Shown here piece by piece: positions 1 through 7,876 of a stretch of DNA of 64,000 nt. The position numbers and the translations under genes are program-made. The notes under the pieces were generated by a model, which was not told the origin of the DNA, made no database searches, and saw only the letters and a list, made by a program, of their open reading frames with translations. Source of the stretch: Microlunatus elymi (lineage in GTDB: Bacteria > Actinomycetota > Actinomycetes > Propionibacteriales > Propionibacteriaceae); NCBI RefSeq assembly GCF_007362775.1, contig NZ_CP041692.1:4650001-4714000 (forward strand). Reading direction: 5' to 3'. Numbering within the stretch: the stretch's first letter is position 1; each line of letters begins with the position of its first letter.

Positions 1-517
1 TCGCTGGTGGCCCGCCACAGCTCGACCGCCGCGCCGATCGCCAGGCCCTGGTTGTAGCTCCACACCGTCTGACCGTTGTTCTTGCAGTTGTCCAGCCCGT
101 CGTTGACCAGGTTGTCGGAGTTGATCATCCCGCTGCCGGTGAACCAGTCCCAGGCCCGCTGGGATCGGTCCAGCCAGGTCCGGTCACCGTGCAGCCGATT
201 GTGCAGCTCGGCGGTCATTCGGATGTAGAGCCCGTTGGTGATCGCGTTCTTGTACGTCCGTTCCGCATTCCACCAGACACCACCGCCGCAGGTGTCGTCC
301 CAGTAGCCCTGCACATAGTCGGCGATCTTGACCGCCATGTTCAGGTACTTCTGCTGGCCGGTGAGGTCGTAGGCCTCGATCCAGGTGAGCGCCCACCACT
401 CCGAATCGTCGATGGCGCGACTGGTGAAGTTGCCCAGCAGCGGGTCGCCGGACAACTCTCCGGGTGGGAAGACTCCCTGGTCCTGTTCGAAAGTCCGGTC
501 GAGTTGAGGCAGGTAGC
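1..517 (-). pseudogene. GH76-family glycoside hydrolase, 3' part (runs off the window)
   Basis: This is the larger part of a secreted GH76 (alpha-1,6-mannanase type) enzyme, read on the minus strand from 517 out of the window. The frame includes the paired-Asp motif IDDSEWW, expected for the GH76 catalytic site, and aromatic-rich repeats such as GYWDDTCGGGVWW, as in an alpha6/alpha6 barrel. It is separated from its signal peptide and first ~90 residues (1781-2057) by the IS3 element at 518-1780. Removing the IS and one copy of the 3-bp duplication AGC joins ...RTGDRR to YLPQLDR... in frame, so the insertion is the only lesion visible here. Natural substrate unknown; GH76 enzymes act on alpha-1,6-mannans. 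Confidence 0.85.
515..517. repeat. 3-bp target-site duplication AGC, left copy
   Basis: AGC directly abuts the left tip of the IS3 element and is repeated at 1781-1783. A 3-bp duplication is usual for the IS3 family. Confidence 0.8.
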
Positions 518-550
518 TGAGATTTCCCCGAAATCGTGAAGGGTTTCGGT

Positions 551-1468
551 TTAGGCCGCTGCCGGTTGGTCAGCGGTGATCATCTCGTATTGGTCGGGTG
601 GCAGCAAGGCCGCGCCGCTGTGCCGTCGTTGGACGTTGTAGAACTGGTGGCACCAGGCCAGGACGACAGCCCTGGCTTGGGCTTTGGTTTCGAAGTGGTG
701 GCGGGACAGGACTTCGTGTTCGAGGGTGGAGAAGAACGACTCCGCTGCCGCGTTGTCGAAACAGGATCCGACCCGTCCCATCGACTGTCGGATCCCGAGT
801 TTCTTCTTACACAGCAGGGAAAAGTCCTTCGCTGTATACGTTGATCCACGGTCGGAGTGGAAGATCACACCCTCGATGTGGTCCCGGCCACCGCGGACCG
901 CCGCGGCGATCTTGATCGCATCACAGACCAATGGCGCGTCGGGGTGATCGCTGATCGGGCAGGCCAGCAGCTTGCGCGAGAACAAGTCGATCACCGTGGC
1001 CATGTAGAGCTTGCCCTCATCGGTCGGAATCTCAGTGATATCGCCACACCATTTGCAGTTCGGCGCCCGGGCGGAGAAGTCCCGCTGCACCAGGTCCGGG
1101 AACTTGGCCGCCTTGCGGTCCTGTTTGGTCAATCCCTTACGGTGTTTGCGTTTTCTGCCCTGCAGGCCTTGGCGGGTCATCGAGTCGGCGACCGTGTTGT
1201 GGCCCACCCTCCAGCCGGCATCGACCAGATCCCGGTGGATCCGCGGTGAGCCGTAGGTACGACCGGACGCCTCAAACATGGCCAGCACCGCAGCATCCAG
1301 CTCGCGGCGCCGCTGCTGTCGGTCGGTGACCGGGGACTTGATCCACTTGTAGAACCAGCCCACACTCAGGCCGAGGATGGCGCAGCAGACCGCGATCGGG
1401 ACGCGGTAGAAGGTCCTCTGGTCGGCGATGAAGCGTGCCACGCTCACCTCATCGCCTCCTTCACCCAC
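551..1468 (-). CDS. IS3-family transposase OrfB (DDE integrase core)
   Basis: OrfB (305 aa) carries the rve integrase core. The first Asp is in CGDITEIPTD, the second in FHSDRGSTY, and the Glu in ESFFSTLEHE, in the D-D-35-E pattern. An HTH_21-like region (GRTYGSPRIHRDL) precedes the core. The frame lies -1 relative to orfA and overlaps it at 1444-1468, so the active protein is probably an OrfAB fusion made by programmed frameshifting. I do not see the classical A6G slippery run in the overlap, so the shift site is unresolved. It ends 33 bp from the IS tip. Confidence 0.93.
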   Translation of the reverse strand: MGEGGDEVSVARFIADQRTFYRVPIAVCCAILGLSVGWFYKWIKSPVTDRQQRRRELDAAVLAMFEASGRTYGSPRIHRDLVDAGWRVGHNTVADSMTRQGLQGRKRKHRKGLTKQDRKAAKFPDLVQRDFSARAPNCKWCGDITEIPTDEGKLYMATVIDLFSRKLLACPISDHPDAPLVCDAIKIAAAVRGGRDHIEGVIFHSDRGSTYTAKDFSLLCKKKLGIRQSMGRVGSCFDNAAAESFFSTLEHEVLSRHHFETKAQARAVVLAWCHQFYNVQRRHSGAALLPPDQYEMITADQPAAA

Positions 1469-1734
1469 AGGACCACGGAACGCTTGAGAACATCACGCTC
1501 CATCCGCAGCTCGGCGTTCTCAGAGCGCAGCCGCTTCAACTCGTCAAGATCATCTTTGGACAGGCTATTGACGCCTTCACGCTGTTCACGGTCCCGGGCC
1601 ACCCAGTTGCCCAGGGTGCCCTCGTTGACCCCCAGGTCACGGGCGACCTGCGCGATCGACTTGTTGGACTCGTGCACCAGCCGCACAGCGCCCTCGCGGA
1701 ACTCCGCGTCGAACTTCCGTCGCTTCTCTGGCAT
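1444..1734 (-). CDS. IS3-family transposase OrfA (HTH)
   Basis: OrfA (96 aa) has the usual N-terminal helix-turn-helix of HTH_Tnp_1 (KRRKFDAEFREGAVRLV, then AQVARDLGVNEGTLGNW) followed by a leucine-zipper-like segment (LKRLRSENAELRMERDVLKR). It binds the element's terminal repeats and helps assemble the transposase. Length and organisation are normal for IS3 OrfA. Translation would pass into orfB by a -1 shift in the 25-bp overlap. Confidence 0.9.
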   Translation of the reverse strand: MPEKRRKFDAEFREGAVRLVHESNKSIAQVARDLGVNEGTLGNWVARDREQREGVNSLSKDDLDELKRLRSENAELRMERDVLKRSVVLWVKEAMR

Positions 1735-1780
1735 GACAACTCCTCATAGTGCATGCCTTCACGAAAGTGGGGGATTTCCA

Positions 1781-1783
1781 AGC
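1781..1783. repeat. 3-bp target-site duplication AGC, right copy
   Basis: Partner of 515-517; together they mark the IS3 insertion point inside the GH76 gene. Confidence 0.8.
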
Positions 1784-2057
1784 GGCGGTCGCCGGTGCGC
1801 TGCATGTAGTCGCCGATGGTCTCCAGCGCGACCGCGGAATTCCACCAGCTGGAAGGAAACCACGCCTTGCCGGGATCGTAGGAGCCCATCAACACATCGG
1901 CGGCGACCCTCGCCCGTGCCATCGCTGTCGCACCGTCCGTCGGCCGCTGATGTCGCGGGCCGGCATGCGCCCCGACCGTCGAGGTCAGGACCAGCGCCAA
2001 CGCGCTGACGAAGATCAAGATCGTACGAATCGGGCGAAGGGTGCGCACGGCTCTCAT
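1781..2057 (-). pseudogene. GH76-family glycoside hydrolase, 5' part with signal peptide
   Basis: From the ATG at 2057 this encodes a basic start (MRAVRTLRPIRT), a hydrophobic core (ILIFVSALALVLTSTVG) and an AHAG cleavage-site region, so the product is exported. The mature part (SSWWNSAVALETIGDYMQRTGDRR) is the start of a GH76 domain. The reading frame enters the IS3 element at 1780 and ends there; the rest of the gene is at 1-517. A promoter and a LacI-type operator lie just upstream. Confidence 0.85.
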
Positions 2058-2114
2058 CGAGGTAGGACTCCTTCGGGCGGCGTTGCCGAATCCTGTCCGC
2101 TTCCATCCTGGTTT

Positions 2115-2126
2115 GGAAACGTTTCC
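2115..2126. promoter_or_regulatory. LacI/GalR-family operator upstream of the GH76 gene
   Basis: GGAAACGTTTCC is a perfect 12-bp palindrome with the central CG typical of LacI-family operators that control sugar genes. It lies 58 bp upstream of the GH76 start and five bases downstream of the proposed -10 box, over the expected transcription start, where a repressor would block initiation. No LacI-family gene is in the window. Confidence 0.65.
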
Positions 2127-2131
2127 GGGCG

Positions 2132-2161
2132 ATTCTGCTGCGGCCCGGGTGGCGCTGTCAA
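2132..2161 (-). promoter_or_regulatory. Sigma-70-type promoter for the GH76 gene
   Basis: On the minus strand TTGACA (2161-2156) is followed after 18 bp by CAGAAT (2137-2132), a 6/6 and a 4/6 match to the -35 and -10 consensus. The spacing and the adjacent operator make this a credible promoter. Confidence 0.55.
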
Positions 2162-2185
2162 GAGCACGCCCGGCCGTGTTGCTGG

Positions 2186-2887
2186 TCAGCGGCCGATCAC
2201 GACCTCAAGATCAAGAGCGCAACCGACCAGCGTCGCCACGGTTCCGTCACGTTGTGGTTCGTCGAACCAGACGCCCTGCTCGAACCCGGTCTTGGCCAGG
2301 ATGCGCAGTGACGCGGTGTTGCGATGGTCGGGTGCCACGAACACCTTGCTGCTGGCGGGATGCTGATCCGGCAGACCGGTGAGCCAGGTCCAGATCAGTC
2401 GGGTGCCGATGCCGCGCCCGATCCAACTCGGCTCTCCGATCAGGTAGTCGCCACCGATCGCATCGGCATCGGGCGTCAAGATCGCGTACTCGGGATAGTC
2501 CTTGATCACGTAGTCCTGGATGAAACCGATCGATCGCCCGTTCACCTCGACCACCGACATCCGCGTCGGCTCGTCGCCGTCGATCCGCGGCCCATAGCGG
2601 TCACTGATCTCCTGAAGGGTCGAGCGCCCACCGAACCAGCGCTGAACGTGATCGGCTTGCCGCCACCGCAGGACGTCAGCAAGATCACCTCGCGTCATCG
2701 GTCGTAGCACGATCCGCAGATCATGATCAACAGCGAACAGCTTGCAGTCGCCGGAGAGATCATCAGCCACCGGTTCGTCCGGCGCCGCGATCCGGCGTGC
2801 AGCCGCCAGCCAACTCTCCGCCCGTTCCGTATCGGTCTCGGATTCGCACACCCCGTCCCGAACCACAACCCGCGTCACCGACCGCAC
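2186..2887 (-). CDS. GNAT-family N-acetyltransferase (AAC(6')/IucB-like)
   Basis: A 233-aa protein whose C-terminal ~170 residues form a GNAT acetyltransferase domain. The acetyl-CoA loop is WIGRGIGTRLI, and VFVAPDHRNTASLRILAKTGF matches the last strand and helix seen in aminoglycoside 6'-N-acetyltransferases and siderophore acetylases. The motif order MTRGDLADVLRWRQADHVQRW also fits that subgroup. The first ~60 residues are extra, so the true start could be internal. The substrate cannot be settled from sequence: an aminoglycoside, a siderophore precursor or another amine are all possible. No operon partner is seen. Confidence 0.75.
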   Translation of the reverse strand: MRSVTRVVVRDGVCESETDTERAESWLAAARRIAAPDEPVADDLSGDCKLFAVDHDLRIVLRPMTRGDLADVLRWRQADHVQRWFGGRSTLQEISDRYGPRIDGDEPTRMSVVEVNGRSIGFIQDYVIKDYPEYAILTPDADAIGGDYLIGEPSWIGRGIGTRLIWTWLTGLPDQHPASSKVFVAPDHRNTASLRILAKTGFEQGVWFDEPQRDGTVATLVGCALDLEVVIGR

Positions 2888-3000
2888 CCGCCTTCATGCC
2901 CTTCCCCGTTCACGAACACCCAACAACATCCGAACAACTCAGCCACCCGAACGCAACCCATATGTCCTGAGCATTGATTCGAATCGTGAGCGCACTCCAA

Positions 3001-3024
3001 GGGCCCTGAGCTTGTCGAAGGGCC
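3001..3024. repeat. REP-like palindromic repeat, copy 1
   Basis: A 24-bp imperfect palindrome with GGGCCC/GGGCC outer arms around CTGAGCTTGTCGAA. Related copies lie at 3145-3173, 4333-4356 and 5419-5439. Short palindromes of this type are frequent in some actinobacterial genomes. Confidence 0.7.
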
Positions 3025-3144
3025 GGTCAGCTCGTGCGGACGTCCCGGCCATCCACGTTCGGGGCGAGAGACCCGACACCCGACCTCGCGACTAGCGGGC
3101 CGACCCCTCTGGGCCGAACAGGCACGCGGCCAGCCAACTCGACT

Positions 3145-3216
3145 CAAGGGTCCTGAGATTGTCGAAGCGCTGGTAGCCGGGGTGCGGTCGGTCGGGTGTT
3201 CGGCTCTCTGCGCGAC
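3145..3216 (+). repeat. Left arm of ~72-bp inverted repeat flanking the HNH gene
   Basis: This 72-bp block matches the reverse complement of 5371-5442 with only scattered differences and small gaps; both share GGTGCGGTCGGTCGGGTGTT without a mismatch. A REP-like CCTGAG..TTGTCGAAG module sits at the outer end of each arm. The pair encloses about 2.3 kb containing only the DUF222-HNH pseudogene. Confidence 0.65.
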
Positions 3217-3484
3217 GGACCATCGATGCGACGTGAACCTCCGGAGCCCAGGGGACGCAACCGACGGGTCCCGATCCGGTCGAAGGACCACCACAGCCGC
3301 CGGGCCATGAGTACAGCGTCCGGCCCGTCGACAAGGTCAGGGCCCCGACTCCAGAGCGTGATCACAGCCGCCGCACCCTACCCCAGACCGGACGCACGTT
3401 CGGCAGAACATTCGGAGATTTCTCTTGCAGGGTTGGGCTTTCGACGGGCATGTTTTGTCAGAGGTCGTCTGTACCGTCAGGTGC

Positions 3485-4998
3485 ATGATCAACGAGGGCG
3501 GTCGGGACGCGGCGCAGATCTTGCGCGGCCTCGATGATGCCGACCGGCAGGAGTTGATCGGTCGCAACACCAAACTGATCCAGGCCGTCGAATGGGCCCA
3601 TTACCATCCGGCCGAGTCGATCGACCCGCATCAGCTCGCGATCCCGGGTGGGGACAGGCCGATCCATCCCGGCGGCGCCGGCACCCCGGCGATGGCCGAG
3701 TTCGCGATCCCGGAGTTCGCCACCCACCTGCGTAAATCGATCACGGCCGGCCGGTACTTCATCGCCGACGCCCTCGACCTGCGCTATCGGCTGCCCCGAC
3801 TCTTGGCCCGCGTCCGCACCTTCGAGATCGAGGGCGCCGATGCGCAACTGATCGCCCAAGCCACCCGGCACCTCAGTGTGGAGCAGGCCGGCCTGGTCGA
3901 CGCCGCCGTCGCCGACTATGTCGGTCGGTTGGGCCGGGCGGCCCTGATGCGCCTGGTGGAAGCGAAGATCATCGAGGTCGACGCCGACCGGATCGCCGCC
4001 GAGGCCGAACGCCGCCAACGCGAGAAGGGCGTCTGGGTCGGCCAGGCGACCGAACACGGTTGCAAGACCGTGTTCGCCCGGGCCGATGCCTGTGACGTGA
4101 TCTGGTTCGACGCGATGGTCGACCGGTTCGCCGACCTCCTCGGACGCCGCGGTGACGACCGGACCAAGGACGAACGCCGCGCGGCCGCAATCGGGATCCT
4201 GGCCAACCCCGCCTACGCCCTACGGCTGCTGGCCGAAGACGACGCACCCTCTCTGTTCGACTCCGCACTCGGTGATGAGGATCTGCCCGAGGATGATCAT
4301 GATCCGGCCGGCGAGCACCCAGCCCAGCCCGAGGGTCCTGAGCTTGTCGAAGGACCAGAGACCCAACCCGGCCACGATCATCCGGTCCGCTATCCCCGGT
4401 TCGATCATGATCACAACCTGGCCCGGGCCGCGATCCGGGCGATCAGCCAACCGACCCCGCGAAGTTGCGGCCCGACGCCACCCTCTACCTGCACATCGCC
4501 CACGAAACCCTGCAACACGGACTCGGCGTGGTCCGGGTCGAGGACATCGGGCCGGTCGTGTCCAGCCTGGTCGCCGACTGGCTGCACGGCTGCCAGGTCA
4601 CCATCAAACCGGTGATCGACCTGAACACCGACCTGCTTCCGGTTGACGCCTACGAAATCCCAAGGCCGATGCGAGAACGGATGTTCCTCAAACGCCCCGG
4701 CAGCGACTTCCCGTTCTCCACCTCCACCGGCCCACATCTCGACCTGGACCACAGCGACCCCTACCGACCCGGCCGCACAGGACAAACCCGAGAGAACAAC
4801 CTCGGCCCCGAAGCCCGACCCGAACACCGAGTGATCACCCACGGACTGTGGAACCGACGACAACCCGAGCCCGGAACCGTCCTGTTCCGGGCGCCGTACG
4901 GCAGAGTCTTCCTGGTCAATTCGACCGGAGCCCACGATCTCGGCGAAGGACCCTTCGCCCACCACATCTGGCAAGCCGCCGCGCCCACACACGACTGA
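3485..4998 (+). pseudogene. DUF222/13E12-repeat-family HNH endonuclease, frameshifted
   Basis: Two frames together make one protein of the 13E12 repeat (DUF222 plus HNH) family. From ATG 3485 the first frame gives the DUF222 helical domain (LPRLLARVRTFEIEGADAQL, VEAKIIEVDADRIAAEAERR) to about 4455. The second frame, from about 4455 to the stop at 4998, gives LRPDATLYLHIAHETLQHG and an HNH region (LDLDHSDPY..TRENNLGPEARPEHRVITHG). One base appears to be missing near CCCCGCGAAG (about 4455-4464): adding one restores PTPAKLRPDA. The zinc cysteines of many HNH relatives are absent. A REP module is embedded in frame at 4333-4356. A longer start at TTG 3425 is possible but less likely. It may be a true pseudogene or a sequencing error. 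Confidence 0.8.
4333..4356. repeat. REP-like palindrome inside the HNH coding sequence
   Basis: GGGTCC..CCTGAGCTTGTCGAAGG..ACC lies within the coding frame and is read as PEGPELVEGPE, in the acidic, Pro-rich linker between DUF222 and HNH. Its core is identical to the intergenic copy at 3001-3024. Twenty-four bases keep the frame, so this looks like a repeat tolerated as protein. Confidence 0.75.
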
Positions 4999-5472
4999 CC
5001 CACCAACCCATCAGTGGCGGCCGTCAGCAGCTGGAGTCCGCGCCGTCGTGCGGCAGCCCTGATTGCACCCTGCGGCAGTGCGCGGGTACACCTCGACTGG
5101 GTGGCGGCGACAGTGCCCGAGCAGGCAGCGCAGACCGGGCTCAGGGGCCTTGAGAACGGCCGAATCGGTACGGCCCGATGCCCGGCGATGCCGCGTGTGT
5201 CGACGGCCGACCACCGACGGGCCCAACCATGCGCCGAGGTCGGGGGTTCGGGGCTCTCCGCGCGGAACGTGGATGGGCCTGGCCGTCCGTACGATGCCCG
5301 ACCGACACGCAGGACCAGCCGCCAGAATCCTTACCAGGCAAGGGATCCAGGGCATCGTGCGGACTGGTTGTCCGCGCGGAGAGCCCCGAACACCCGACCG
5401 ACCGCACCCAGTTACCAGCCCTTCGACAGGCTCAGGGCCTTGGGCGGGGCCCCTCAGATCGGTGCAGCCTTG
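4999..5472. other. Gene-free stretch with palindromic repeat modules
   Basis: No gene is supported between the HNH pseudogene and the MFS stop at 5473. The stretch holds a CTCAGGGGCC-type module near 5137-5150. It also has a 28-bp inverted repeat with a single mismatch (5239-5266 against 5371-5398) and a REP copy at 5419-5439. The region 5235-5295 resembles the reverse complement of 3030-3100, including GAACGTGGATGG and a following CGTCCG.ACGA. Confidence 0.7.
5371..5442 (-). repeat. Right arm of ~72-bp inverted repeat flanking the HNH gene
   Basis: Reverse-complement partner of 3145-3216, with the REP-like module again at the outer end. Part of it (5371-5398) also pairs with 5239-5266 to form a local hairpin. 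Confidence 0.65.
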
Positions 5473-6813
5473 TCAGCGGGTGCGGGTGTGCATGCCCAGG
5501 CGGGGTGGGCGCAGGCTGATCTGGGGCGAGATGGTGATGCCGCCACGGCGGGCCATGATCGCTACCGATGCCATCACGCCGAGCAGGGCGATCAGGCCGC
5601 CGCCGATCAACGTCCAGCGGGCGCCGAAGACGCCGGCAACCCAACCCAGCAAGGGCGCACCGATCGGCGTACCGCCTTGCATCACCATCATGTAGATCGC
5701 CATCACGCGCCCGCGCAGCTTCGGATCGACGCCCATCTGCACGCTCATGTTGGCCGCGTTCAGCGTCAGCATCGACGCGAGCCCCATGATCGGCAACAGC
5801 GCTGCGTACGTCCAGTAGGTCGGCATCATGCCGACGACCATCTCGATCGCACAGAACGCCATCGCCACCGCGATGATGAACCGGCCCCTGGGCGCGGTCT
5901 TGCGCCGGGCACCGATCAACGCGCCGGCCAGCGAACCGACCGCCATGAAGGTGCCGAGGATGCCGTACTGCCCGGCGCCCTTGTGGAAGACCTGCTGCGC
6001 CATCAGCGCCGACGTCATCTGGAAATTCAGCCCGAAGGTGCCGACGAAGAAGGCGATACAGAGCACCAGGATGATGTCGGAGCGGCCGCGGATGTACGCC
6101 AGTCCTTCGCGGATCTGCCGCTTGGCTCGTTTGGTCAGCACCGTCGGCTGCAGCTTCGTCGGATCGATCATGCTCAACGCGATGATGAACGACAGATAAC
6201 TGACCGCGTTGGCCAGAATCGCCCAGCCGGACCCGAACGCCGCGATCACGATGCCCGCCACCGCCGGCCCGACAATCCTTGCAGCGTTGAAACTTGCCGA
6301 ATTCAGCCCGATCGCATTCGGCAGGTGTTCCCGGCCGACCACTTCGGAGACGAACGCCTGCCGGGCCGGGTTGTCGAAGGCGGTACCGACGCCGAAGACG
6401 AAGGCCAGTACGAAGACGTGCCAGGTCTGCGCAACTCCCAGCACGGCCAGCAATCCGAGCGCCGCAGCCGACAGCGCCATCCAGGTCTGGGTGATCCGCA
6501 GCACCATCCGCTTGTCGAAGCGGTCGGCGATCAGACCTCCGTACGGGGTGATCAACAGCATCGGCAGGAACTGCAGCGCGGTGGTGACGCCGACGGCGAG
6601 GCCGGATCCGTGGGACAGCTCCAGCACCAGCCAGTCCTGGGCAACCCGTTGCATCCAGGTGCCGATGTTGGAGAAGAGTGCGCCGGAGAAGTAGATCCGG
6701 TAGTTACGGACACTGAGAGCGGCGAAGGTACGGCCGGCTGAGCTCAGGCCGGGCAGCCGGCGGCGGCCCGGTTGTTGATCGGGTTCGGGAAGCGTCGAGG
6801 ACGCTTGCGTCAC
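5473..6813 (-). CDS. MFS exporter, EntS/MFS_3 type
   Basis: A 446-aa, roughly 12-segment major facilitator of the EntS-like MFS_3 group. Diagnostic motifs are VRNYRIYFSGALFSNIGTWMQRVAQDWLVLE at the start (here as overlapping segments VRNYRIYFSG and IGTWMQRVAQDWL), GGLIADRFDKRMVL (motif A) and FDNPARQAFVSEVVG. Relatives export siderophores, drugs or other small molecules across the inner membrane; the substrate here is unknown. Its start overlaps the stop of the MarR gene at 6810 by 4 bp (ATGA), so the two are translationally coupled. It is a paralogue of the MFS protein at 20005-21414. Confidence 0.85.
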   Translation of the reverse strand: MTQASSTLPEPDQQPGRRRLPGLSSAGRTFAALSVRNYRIYFSGALFSNIGTWMQRVAQDWLVLELSHGSGLAVGVTTALQFLPMLLITPYGGLIADRFDKRMVLRITQTWMALSAAALGLLAVLGVAQTWHVFVLAFVFGVGTAFDNPARQAFVSEVVGREHLPNAIGLNSASFNAARIVGPAVAGIVIAAFGSGWAILANAVSYLSFIIALSMIDPTKLQPTVLTKRAKRQIREGLAYIRGRSDIILVLCIAFFVGTFGLNFQMTSALMAQQVFHKGAGQYGILGTFMAVGSLAGALIGARRKTAPRGRFIIAVAMAFCAIEMVVGMMPTYWTYAALLPIMGLASMLTLNAANMSVQMGVDPKLRGRVMAIYMMVMQGGTPIGAPLLGWVAGVFGARWTLIGGGLIALLGVMASVAIMARRGGITISPQISLRPPRLGMHTRTR

Positions 6814-7280
6814 GCGCGGTTCACCTTCTCCAAGATCGGTATGGCCTTGCGGAGGATGTCGCGTTCCTGCGGCTCCAGCTCGGCGATCCTCCGGGCCAGC
6901 CAGTCGTTGCGACGTTTGCGGTTGGCCAGCAGCACTTCGCGGCCGGCGTCGGTGAGCGAAACCCTGGCCTGTCGTCGGTCATCCGAACCCGCCGACCGGC
7001 GGACGTAACCGCGGCGCTCGAGTTCGTTGACGATCCGGGTCATCGACGGCGGTTGCACCGTCTCGTGCGCGGCCAGCTCCCCCATCAGTTGATCACCGTG
7101 GTTGAGCAGCACGCCCATCGCCGACAGCTGATTGGGACTCAGCTCCAGCGACTCGTCGCGCATCTGCCGCAACCGTCGCGCCAGCCGCAACAGGGCAGGC
7201 CGCAGAGCACCGGCCAGGCCGGCGTTGCTGCGCAGATCGGTCGGCCGCGCGGACTTCATCCCGGGATCACGTGTCGTCAC
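6810..7280 (-). CDS. MarR-family transcriptional regulator
   Basis: A 156-aa winged-helix regulator. The DNA-binding part reads LSAMGVLLNHGDQLMGELAAHE, then VQPPSMTRIVNELERRGYVRR, and the wing SDDRRQARVSLTDAGREVL. MarR proteins usually repress an adjacent exporter and release DNA on binding a small phenolic or drug-like ligand. It is coupled to the MFS gene at 5473-6813 by a 4-bp overlap. A TTAGC-N3-GCTAA inverted repeat sits 19 bp upstream of the start codon and is the likely operator. Confidence 0.88.
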   Translation of the reverse strand: MTTRDPGMKSARPTDLRSNAGLAGALRPALLRLARRLRQMRDESLELSPNQLSAMGVLLNHGDQLMGELAAHETVQPPSMTRIVNELERRGYVRRSAGSDDRRQARVSLTDAGREVLLANRKRRNDWLARRIAELEPQERDILRKAIPILEKVNRA

Positions 7281-7298
7281 CGGGAGGCAGTCTAATGT

Positions 7299-7311
7299 TT
7301 AGCGGCGCTAA
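7299..7311. promoter_or_regulatory. Probable MarR operator (TTAGC-N3-GCTAA)
   Basis: TTAGCGGCGCTAA has perfect 5-bp arms. It lies in the 54-bp gap between two MarR genes, directly upstream of the start at 7280, inside a short AT-richer patch that would also hold the promoter. Confidence 0.5.
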
Positions 7312-7334
7312 TTACAAAGGCTAAGCATCTGATC

Positions 7335-7853
7335 TCAGGACGCGGGACGATCGTCCTCGTCCAGGCCCACGATCACCTTCTCCAGCAGGTTCGCCAGCTC
7401 GCGGGTCTGCCGCTCGGTGAGCGGGGCGACGATGTCGCTCTCGACCACGTTGGCCTCCCGGATCGCGGCAGTGAAAAGCTCCCGGCCACCGTCGGAGAGC
7501 TGGACCAGCACCCGAGTTCGGTTGTCCGGATCCGGCTCACGCTCGACCAGCTTGCGCTCGACCAGGCCGTCGAGTCGGTGCGTCATCGAGGACGGGGCGA
7601 CGTCGGTCGCGGCAGCGAGCTGGCTCGGCGTCATCGGGCCGTCCTTGCGCGCGAGCTCCTTCAGCACCGCCCACTCGCCGGACGACACGTTCAGGTCGGC
7701 GAGCTGGCTGTCGTACCAGGCCGACAGCCGCTTGGCCAGCCGATACACCGACTCCACCACCCGCTGCACCTGCTCGTCGGCGCCGGCCGCGACGAAGGTG
7801 GCGACCGCTGCGCGGTAGTCGTCGGTCAGGGACGTGCGCTGTGCTCTGGCCAT
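7335..7853 (-). CDS. MarR-family transcriptional regulator
   Basis: A 172-aa MarR protein: VSSGEWAVLKELARKDGPMTPSQLAAAT, then APSSMTHRLDGLVERKLVERE (shown in parts), and the wing DPDNRTRVLVQLSDGGREL. It is divergent from the MFS gene at 7993. The 139-bp gap holds a perfect TTCGACGTCGAA palindrome and two GAAGTCTTC repeats, so it probably represses both itself and that exporter. It differs enough from the neighbouring MarR at 6810-7280 that they are unlikely to share an operator. Confidence 0.87.
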   Translation of the reverse strand: MARAQRTSLTDDYRAAVATFVAAGADEQVQRVVESVYRLAKRLSAWYDSQLADLNVSSGEWAVLKELARKDGPMTPSQLAAATDVAPSSMTHRLDGLVERKLVEREPDPDNRTRVLVQLSDGGRELFTAAIREANVVESDIVAPLTERQTRELANLLEKVIVGLDEDDRPAS

Positions 7854-7876
7854 CGGAGAACCCCGTTCCGGGCGTG

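Larger units (their letters stand above)
518..1780 (-). mobile_element. IS3-family insertion sequence, complete (1263 bp)
   Basis: The element starts with TGAGATTTCCCC at 518 and ends with GGGGGATTTCCA at 1780. The two 25-bp ends form an imperfect inverted repeat with about 17 matches, including an inner TCGTGAAGG block, and have TG...CA tips. It carries overlapping orfA and orfB on the minus strand, as in IS3 elements expressed by -1 frameshifting. AGC flanks both sides. Both ORFs are intact, so the copy may be active. It lies in the same orientation as the GH76 gene it disrupts. Confidence 0.93.
2888..3484. other. Gene-free stretch with palindromic intergenic repeats
   Basis: About 600 bp with no credible gene. 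It holds several repeat modules. The core CCTGAGCTTGTCGAAGG lies within an imperfect palindrome at 3001-3024. Diverged versions are at 3145-3173 and 3266-3289, and a reversed one is at 3327-3344. A second module, related to GTCGGGTGTTCGG...CTCT, occurs at 3190-3213 and in reverse near 3055-3085. The same modules recur at 5130-5442 on the far side of the HNH gene. Confidence 0.7.
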
